This document shows positions 1 to 5,101 of a stretch of DNA of 5,101 nt, piece by piece (the first letter of the stretch is position 1; each line of letters begins with the position of its first letter). Location: contig JAUXXK010000336.1 of NCBI GenBank assembly GCA_030681145.1, positions 1 to 5,101 on the forward strand. The letters run 5' to 3'. The notes under the pieces were generated by a model, which saw nothing but the letters and a program-made list of their open reading frames with translations, did not search any database and was not told where the DNA came from. This DNA is from Methanobacteriaceae archaeon (lineage in GTDB: Archaea; Methanobacteriota; Methanobacteria; Methanobacteriales; Methanobacteriaceae). The translations under genes and the position numbers were made by a program.

Positions 1-2226
1 TACATTAGGGAATCGTGTAAGAATCAAACTTACCGTGTAAATGGGTTTGCTTTGTCTATTGAGTATTGCTTGTGTTTTCTGAGCAATCATACCCGTGGAT
101 GTGATACTATTATCAACTACGCTTGATCCTTGTATTAGGCCATAACCGGGGTGTTCGAATCCATCTTCATCTGTCCATCCATTTATACTTTCAAGGTCTT
201 GACGATGAACAGTTATATCACTGTTTTCTCCAGCATAACCATATAAATCGTTGACTATATTTTCAGCATTCTCAGATGTGGTCATACTGATAAGCCGTGG
301 GTTATTTTTTGTAATAGTGACACCAATATCTCCATTTTTATCCTCAGTATAAAAAGTTCTGAGTTGATTATTATCATCAATGAACCAGTTTATCGTTTTT
401 CCTTTTTTCAAGCTAATCATATTCATTAAACTGTCCAAAGCTGATTTTTTAGTATCATAACTCCCACACCACCCCGGGAATACTGTTGTTTTATTAGGGA
501 TATTTCCTATGTTAAGGTCTACACCAGGACCTACAGTTATCCCAGTGTCAGCTAGAATTATACTTAATAATTGATTAACTGTTCTATTTGTAACTGTTTT
601 ACCCGCGCATAAGACTCCTGAACCTTTGTTTATCAATCCTAGACTTATGTGTCTACCACTGATATTATAATTTTTTTCAGCTCCTTGTATTGATTCTGTG
701 ACTTCTTGTATTATTCCTTCATAGATTTTACGTGTTTGGTTTCCTTGTATTTCTTCAAATAATATTACTTGTCCTGTGAGGAATTGTTCATCTTCAGATG
801 AGCTGATAATGACTTCGAAATTTGATGTTCCATCGCTTTTCCGTTTTTGTATAGCGAAATTAGTTATATTATAATAATCTCCTTCCTGAGTTGATACACG
901 TAGATCATTACTGGTGAGACGGGGTGAACTCATAGGTGATTCATCAAATACACACCCATTTAAATTAAATATTTGGCTGGTTTCATGAGTACCAATACCA
1001 TTCCATGCGCTAATTTGTCCAACAGTAGGATAATTATTCGCAATCTGTTTAACTTTCACATAATCTATATTATAGACACTAGAAGCGTCTTCAGTTGCTG
1101 AGAAGATTAATCTTTTAAGATTTGCAACTTTGGATCCATAACTTCTAGAGGATATAGTTGTCGATTTATCATCTGATAGGATATTCCATGTGTAATTATT
1201 TGATGAATTAATCCACTGCATGACATACCAAATATTATTGGTCAGAGTTACCCCTGTGTTACCATTCCAATAGATGGAAGGGGAAAATATACCATAATCA
1301 AAAAAAGGTGATCCTGTTTTAGATTGTGTTGTTAAATAGGGCCTATTCCTATAAACTGATGGGTGTTTATATCTAATTTCTACAATAAAATCATAATCTA
1401 CATTAAAGTCTTTTAGCATATAGGCTGTGCTTCCTCCAGAGGAAATAGTGGCTATTCCATCAGTTACAGTTACATTTCCAGTTATAGTCCAATTATTTAA
1501 ATTTTCTAATGTGTCATATATCACATGAACATTTTGAGGATTTGAATTGTTTATTGCCTCTGAATTTCCAGCTAAAGCATATATATTAGTAAATGATGGG
1601 CTTGCAGCCAATGATGGGACTTTAACTGTAATTTTAGCATAATCAAAAGGATTGTATTCTGTTATTTCATATCCTAATTGTGCTGTTTTAGTGGAATCCA
1701 AAAATCTTAAATCACTAAAATCATGATTCATGAATGATTCATATTTAATAGTAATGTCAACTGGGAAATCAGTTTTTGCACCATCGGTACTGCCGGTGAT
1801 TGGGATTGATGCAATGAATCCCCAATCTTCAAAACCGACTATGGATTCTTCACCTATACAATCTGCGGTTATGCGTAATCCGCATATGAAATTACCAGCC
1901 ACGGCCCAGTTAGGGATATAATTTTTAATATAAAAAGGTTGAGGTGTGCTTTGTGGTACTGTTGAAAAATTAAGAGTGTTCAGATATGTGTTATCGTCTT
2001 CTGATAAAAGCATGTATTTATGGGATAATGTGCTAGCTTTCTCCATAGGGTCCGGTATAATATCAGGGGATAATGCGTATGGTTCTATTAGAATATTATT
2101 TAGTTCAAAATAATCACTTTTAAGATTAATAATCTTTGGAGCTGATTCATTATTCTGGAATAATGATTCAAATAGTACTTTGTCCAGGACGATACCATCT
2201 ACGTCCATGATATAAAATTTATTCAT
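1..2226 (-). CDS. Tail-tip / baseplate hub-like protein with DUF2341 and LamG-like domains (3' end outside window)
   Basis: I translated the frame by hand from ATG 2226 to the left edge: 742 codons, no stop, so the C-terminus is missing. Residues 1-138 are an unassigned N-terminal region. Residues about 139-240 match the DUF2341 pattern: ITGSTDGAKTDFPVDI, DFSDLRFLD (169-177), YEITEY (186-191), A-x-I-T-V-K-V-P (197-204) and YALAGNSEA (216-224) in place of the usual lYYGN.sA. Residues about 237-398 follow as a concanavalin/LamG-like sandwich (NW at 245-246, GNVTVTDGIATIS, closing YNIDYVKVKQI at 385-395), the usual partner of DUF2341. From about 440 on, the pattern resembles phage hub/Tal proteins: FEVIISS, RKIYEGIIQEV (499-509), NYNISGRHISLGLI, INWFIDDNNQLRTFY (612-626), ENIVNDLYGYAG (655-666). 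The likely role is closing the tail tip and contacting the host surface; the sandwich domains probably bind surface polymers. No peptidase or hydrolase motif is visible, but one could lie beyond the edge. The domain calls are from recognised patterns, not from a search. Confidence 0.7.
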   Translation of the reverse strand, partial: MNKFYIMDVDGIVLDKVLFESLFQNNESAPKIINLKSDYFELNNILIEPYALSPDIIPDPMEKASTLSHKYMLLSEDDNTYLNTLNFSTVPQSTPQPFYIKNYIPNWAVAGNFICGLRITADCIGEESIVGFEDWGFIASIPITGSTDGAKTDFPVDITIKYESFMNHDFSDLRFLDSTKTAQLGYEITEYNPFDYAKITVKVPSLAASPSFTNIYALAGNSEAINNSNPQNVHVIYDTLENLNNWTITGNVTVTDGIATISSGGSTAYMLKDFNVDYDFIVEIRYKHPSVYRNRPYLTTQSKTGSPFFDYGIFSPSIYWNGNTGVTLTNNIWYVMQWINSSNNYTWNILSDDKSTTISSRSYGSKVANLKRLIFSATEDASSVYNIDYVKVKQIANNYPTVGQISAWNGIGTHETSQIFNLNGCVFDESPMSSPRLTSNDLRVSTQEGDYYNITNFAIQKRKSDGTSNFEVIISSSEDEQFLTGQVILFEEIQGNQTRKIYEGIIQEVTESIQGAEKNYNISGRHISLGLINKGSGVLCAGKTVTNRTVNQLLSIILADTGITVGPGVDLNIGNIPNKTTVFPGWCGSYDTKKSALDSLMNMISLKKGKTINWFIDDNNQLRTFYTEDKNGDIGVTITKNNPRLISMTTSENAENIVNDLYGYAGENSDITVHRQDLESINGWTDEDGFEHPGYGLIQGSSVVDNSITSTGMIAQKTQAILNRQSKPIYTVSLILTRFPNV

Positions 2227-3551
2227 ACGTAAATCACCCTTACTTTTTTCAATCGGCTGCCACTATTATCCTCGGCCGTGTTTCCAGCAACTTGGTAAGG
2301 GTAATGTGTGGATGTGCTGAATTCTAAAACATTTGATGGTGGTTCAACTGTGAATGATAATGTTTCTTCGCCAGTAGTCCCAGTATCACCGGTATTATGA
2401 TTATGACTGTAATGCCATTTTTGTCGATTACCGTTGATTTCTAGCCAAGCACCGTCTGGACCAGATGGTATGTTACAAGCAGAACCGGTTACTTCTACAA
2501 GTTTAACCTCTCTTTCTTCTACGATAGTCATTGATCCTATCTCAGTCCCTATACTATCAGGTTCAACCGCTTGGGCTGCGGGTTCAAAATATAATGATAC
2601 ACGTATACTGTCCACCCAGCAGGTTTTCCAACGGTCTAATGTGGCCCAATACCATATTGTGAAATTCGGACTGTTATATAGTGAGGGGTTACTTGAGAAA
2701 GTTTTTATTTTAGCTAGGTTTTTGGTAGGATAAGCTGTATCCCACCAAGCATCCCGTCGTGTGGAGGGTGATGAATTTTGAACATAATTAATAGGATAAT
2801 TTAGTGAATCTGCACCTATTCCCTTTAAACTAATACGATGACTTGCTTGTTTAAAAGCTGGGCTTCTGATTTTACTATTATTAGCATATCGGACTTTAAC
2901 AACAACACGTTTAATAACCATATCCGTGGGTATGTTAAACCCAAAATTAGATGCTTTTAATACATAAGTCCATCCTGGTGTGCCGCTATTATTATATGAA
3001 GATGCATAAACATTGTCATCAGCCCCAATATTATCTGGATTAGACCATGAAACATTACGAGCTGCCCCCGCTGATGATTGGGCCACGGTTTGTGGCCATT
3101 TAGTAGCTGCACCTCCTACTTCGTTACCATTCCAGAGATTGTAATCAATGTTAGGATAAACACGGTAATCAGGGACATAAGTGATGTTGCTTGGTAGGTT
3201 AGTGACAAGTAATTCTAGGACCAGGCTCCACTGGATTATTGAATCTGAGAAACTGTCCTCTGCGAACTGTGGATAATATATTGCTCCTTGCCATTCCGTG
3301 TCACCTTCACTTAAACTTATTATTTCACCATCGCTTGTTATTTGAAGGTCGTTTCCACCGTTTAATAAAGGTATTTGGTTTATACTTGCACAGGCAACAT
3401 CCATGAATTGTTTTATTTCATCTCTTGCAGATGCTATGAATTCATCCGGTGAAGCTGCACAGTTTAATGTTACCTGTGGATAGTTACTCCAGTCAACGGA
3501 TTCTATCCATTGCGGGATTATCCCGTTAATTACCCATTCTCCATAAGCCAT
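2223..3551 (-). CDS. Phage tail protein in the Dit position, with beta-sandwich domain
   Basis: The product has 442 residues from ATG 3551 (445 if GTG 3560 were used). It lies directly after the tape measure gene and directly before the hub-like gene, where a distal tail or tail-adaptor protein is expected; the function is inferred mainly from this. Residues 1-135 form an alpha/beta N-terminal region (GEWVINGIIPQW start, an acidic helix with ASARDEIKQFMDVA) whose fold I cannot name. Residues about 148-324 look like a jelly-roll (carbohydrate-binding-like) domain: WSNPDNIGADDNVYAS, then L.ASNFGFNIP at 199-208, V.VKVRYAN, and closing strands with WVDSIRVSLYF. The FGF-x-IP strand pattern is one I know from many phage and metagenomic structural proteins. 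Residues 335-442 are a third, beta-rich part with a His-rich loop, WHYSHNHN, at 379-386. There is no signal peptide, membrane helix or visible catalytic motif. It is longer than a minimal Dit, so it could be an enlarged (evolved) Dit that also binds the cell surface, or another tail fibre or adaptor protein. Confidence 0.6.
   Translation of the reverse strand: MAYGEWVINGIIPQWIESVDWSNYPQVTLNCAASPDEFIASARDEIKQFMDVACASINQIPLLNGGNDLQITSDGEIISLSEGDTEWQGAIYYPQFAEDSFSDSIIQWSLVLELLVTNLPSNITYVPDYRVYPNIDYNLWNGNEVGGAATKWPQTVAQSSAGAARNVSWSNPDNIGADDNVYASSYNNSGTPGWTYVLKASNFGFNIPTDMVIKRVVVKVRYANNSKIRSPAFKQASHRISLKGIGADSLNYPINYVQNSSPSTRRDAWWDTAYPTKNLAKIKTFSSNPSLYNSPNFTIWYWATLDRWKTCWVDSIRVSLYFEPAAQAVEPDSIGTEIGSMTIVEEREVKLVEVTGSACNIPSGPDGAWLEINGNRQKWHYSHNHNTGDTGTTGEETLSFTVEPPSNVLEFSTSTHYPYQVAGNTAEDNSGSRLKKVRVIYV
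2233..2241 (-). promoter_or_regulatory. Ribosome binding site of the tail-tip gene, inside the preceding gene
   Basis: AAGGGTGAT (2241-2233) lies seven bases before ATG 2226-2224 and sits within the last codons of the preceding gene. The start overlaps that gene's stop as ATGA (2226-2223), the classic layout for translational coupling. A second ATG at 2208 (residue 7) has no such site, which supports 2226 as the start. Confidence 0.75.
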
Positions 3552-3556
3552 TTGTT

Positions 3557-3563
3557 TCACCTT
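3557..3563 (-). promoter_or_regulatory. Ribosome binding site that sets the start of the second tail gene
   Basis: On the minus strand AAGGTGA (3563-3557) lies five bases before ATG at 3551-3549. It pairs with the usual 16S 3' end (AUCACCUCC). The in-frame GTG at 3560-3558 is part of this ribosome site and has only a poor one of its own, so ATG 3551 is the better start. The tape measure stop codon TGA (3559-3557) is also inside the site, so terminating ribosomes would be delivered directly to it. Confidence 0.75.
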
Positions 3564-5101
3564 AAGATATTGATACCGTTACTTATAGCACTTCTACGTA
3601 GTCCGCTCACTATACCCGATCCTAATTGTTCACCGGCTTTTCTTATATTGCTAGTGCTACCATTACTTATTTTAACCGCTCCTTCGCTTACAACTACTTT
3701 CAGGCTGTTTGATGATGTATTGACATTTGATCCTAGTCCGGGATTGGTGGCCGCGGATGGTAATCCGTCTAACTTATTGAATAATGAACCTGATTCAAAT
3801 CCTTGGCTTAGGTTAGATGCGAGATCAGCTCCCCAGTTATAAAGATTTTTAAATTTCACTTTTGATAGTGGTCCCATACGTGGAGGGCTTTGAGGGAAAT
3901 AGCTCCTTAGATGATTTAAAGCTGCAGTCACATTTGGGAATTTACTCTTCAAACCACTAACAAACTTGTTTATCGTTTTTTGGCCCCAGCTATACATGTC
4001 TCCAGGGATGCCACTTATTTTCCGTGATATCAACTTACCAATACCACTCAATCCATCTACTATTTTACTCCATTTAATTCTTAATGAGTCTTGTATTTGT
4101 TTCTTTTTGGTTTGTACCCATGTTTTTAGTTCATTCCAACGATCCAAAACCCATTTCTTAGCAGCTGCAAGTCCACTGATTATTTTACTCCATTTGATAA
4201 TTAAGGAGTCTTGTATCTGTTTTTTCTTGGTTTGTACCCATGTTTTTAGTTCATTCCAACGATCCAAAACCCATTTCTTAGCTGCGGCTAATCCTTCTGT
4301 TATTTTTTTCCAATTAATTTTCAGATAGTCTGTGATTTCCTTCTTTTTTTTCTTTATATAGTCGCTTAATTTCTTGAAATCCTCTTTAACACTTTTGAAT
4401 GGATCAGCTTTTTTGGTTCCGGTTAATGTATCCCATAAACTATCCCAAAAACCACGTAATGGGTCTTGAATATTAGTCCTGAGCCAATTCTCCACTGATT
4501 CCGCGGTGTTCTCACCAAATATCATCTTCATAACATCAAAACTACTAGAACCTTCACCATATAATGGTATTTTATCTAATAGCTGTTTAATAGCGTCCTT
4601 GATTATTTTATATTGTTCTCCTTTACCTATGGCCTTTGATATACCTTCCAATATACCATCCCATAACTCACCACCCATTATAGAATATGTTTTCTCCCAT
4701 CCACTTTTTTTCAAATCATCAGCTGAATTAGTTAAAGCCTCCAGGATCAATGGGACAATCATTAACACTTCCCCACTCAGTTTGGGTAGGATGTTCCTTA
4801 ATGATTTACTCATACCGTTACCCAAGTTTTTAGGGATCAACCCTCCAATCTTTTGAAACGATGGTAATTTTGATGAAATAGTTTTTTGGATAGATTTCAA
4901 AATATCATCAATAAAATTAAGGTTCACCGCTCCTTTTTCTGATTTGAATATATCTGAGATCTTGAATTTGCCTTTAAGAGAACTTAGCTTAGTACGAGCA
5001 CTTTTAGCAAACCGTGCAATCCGCCCATCCTGTTCACCAAGAACCTTATCAGATCCTTTAAAAAAATCATCAAGCAATGATTTTCCTTTACCCCCGCCTT
5101 T
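3557..5101 (-). CDS. Phage tail tape measure protein, C-terminal part (5' end outside window)
   Basis: Tape measure proteins set the length of the phage tail tube and pass through it during DNA ejection. The reading frame is open from the right edge (514 codons, then TGA at 3559-3557). A TTG at 5077 could serve as a start, but the frame continues upstream of it through a Lys/Gly-rich stretch to the edge, so the true start is most likely outside. Numbering from the first codon in the window: a basic, helix-rich region (1-110), a hydrophobic helix near 112-123, a Lys/Trp-rich helical region with two 40-residue tandem repeats (269-348), then the family's typical C-terminal signature, YFPQSPPRMGPLS at 401-413, followed by a Gly-rich tail with GSGIVSGLRRS. 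The SPP..GPL motif followed by a G..la..l..G-type helix is what I recognise from tape measure C-termini. Its place just before a Dit-like and a hub-like gene agrees. No lysozyme or peptidase motif is visible in this part. Confidence 0.85.
   Translation of the reverse strand, partial: KGGGKGKSLLDDFFKGSDKVLGEQDGRIARFAKSARTKLSSLKGKFKISDIFKSEKGAVNLNFIDDILKSIQKTISSKLPSFQKIGGLIPKNLGNGMSKSLRNILPKLSGEVLMIVPLILEALTNSADDLKKSGWEKTYSIMGGELWDGILEGISKAIGKGEQYKIIKDAIKQLLDKIPLYGEGSSSFDVMKMIFGENTAESVENWLRTNIQDPLRGFWDSLWDTLTGTKKADPFKSVKEDFKKLSDYIKKKKKEITDYLKINWKKITEGLAAAKKWVLDRWNELKTWVQTKKKQIQDSLIIKWSKIISGLAAAKKWVLDRWNELKTWVQTKKKQIQDSLRIKWSKIVDGLSGIGKLISRKISGIPGDMYSWGQKTINKFVSGLKSKFPNVTAALNHLRSYFPQSPPRMGPLSKVKFKNLYNWGADLASNLSQGFESGSLFNKLDGLPSAATNPGLGSNVNTSSNSLKVVVSEGAVKISNGSTSNIRKAGEQLGSGIVSGLRRSAISNGINILR
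4058..4297 (-). repeat. Two 120-bp tandem repeats inside the tape measure gene
   Basis: Two direct copies, 4297-4178 and 4177-4058, encode the 40-residue unit that begins GLAAAKKWVLDRWNELKTW and ends IKWSKI. By hand alignment the copies differ at about 16 of 120 bases; 56 bases (4107-4162 and 4227-4282) are identical. At the protein level 31 consecutive residues match. A more diverged copy lies upstream (about 4297-4380: F-x-x-L-x-x-Y, KKKKKEITDYL, INWKKI) in the same 40-residue register, and a short remnant (DGLSG) follows. Each unit has four Trp residues, two of them 11 residues apart, as is common in tape measure repeats. The period is a multiple of three, so the frame is kept. Confidence 0.93.

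Noticed and set aside
1730..1921. Plus-strand ORF of 63 codons
   Set aside because: Lies wholly antisense to the tail-tip gene, has no ribosome site and no recognisable protein pattern.
2434..2733. Plus-strand ORF of 99 codons
   Set aside because: Antisense to the Dit-position gene, low-complexity Ser/Thr-rich translation, no supporting signals.
3510..3842. Plus-strand ORF of 110 codons, Leu/Pro-rich with a membrane-like start
   Set aside because: The hydrophobicity is the mirror of polar codons in the tape measure gene; it spans the junction of two well-supported minus-strand genes.
3966..4328. Plus-strand ORF of 120 codons with an apparent internal protein repeat and hydrophobic segments
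   Set aside because: Its repeat is just the antisense reading of the tape measure tandem repeats; Phe/Leu richness comes from antisense lysine and glutamate codons.
4058..4380. Repeat array considered as a CRISPR or other non-coding repeat
   Set aside because: Units are directly adjacent with a 120-bp period, have no unique spacers, and keep the reading frame, so they are protein-coding repeats.
4506..4856. Plus-strand ORF of 116 codons
   Set aside because: Antisense shadow of the tape measure gene, without a ribosome site.
5075..5077. TTG as the tape measure start codon
   Set aside because: The frame is open upstream to the edge, there is no well-placed strong ribosome site, and 506 residues beginning mid-helix would be short for a tape measure protein.
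5078..5101. Walker A (P-loop) look-alike, GGGKGKS, at the right edge
   Set aside because: The glycine needed five residues before the GKS glycine is a lysine here, and the surroundings are a simple Lys/Gly linker of the tape measure protein.

Overview
The window is a piece of a tailed-phage (siphovirus-like) tail module. All coding is on the minus strand, so it reads from right to left. It is AT-rich and almost entirely coding. Three genes follow one another with no usable intergenic space: the C-terminal part of a tail tape measure protein (5101 down to 3557, start outside the window), a 442-residue tail protein in the position where a distal tail (Dit-like) protein is usually found (3551 down to 2223), and a large tail-tip or baseplate-hub-like protein (2226 down to 1, running off the left edge after 742 codons with no stop). 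This order (tape measure, Dit-like, Tal/hub-like) is the standard late order of long-tailed phages. The tape measure and hub assignments also have support from their own sequence.

The two complete gene starts in the window lie 6-8 bases behind a GGTGA-type Shine-Dalgarno sequence, and both sit at or inside the end of the gene before. The set is therefore very likely one transcript with coupled translation. I see no promoter, terminator, tRNA, CRISPR array, insertion sequence or attachment site.

Host: the AT-rich composition, frequent ATA isoleucine codons, GGTGA ribosome sites and a DUF2341-plus-LamG-like surface module would fit a virus or provirus of a methanogenic archaeon (Methanobacteriales such as Methanobrevibacter or Methanobacterium). 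An AT-rich Firmicute phage cannot be excluded. This host call is an inference from style, not from any marker gene.

Points of most interest are a near-perfect 40-residue tandem duplication in the tape measure protein, which should add a fixed length to the tail, and the mosaic structure of the tail-tip protein, where a DUF2341 domain and a concanavalin/LamG-like domain sit ahead of a hub-like domain. I found no sign of a defence system or other unknown system; the window looks like a structural module with unusual adhesion domains.
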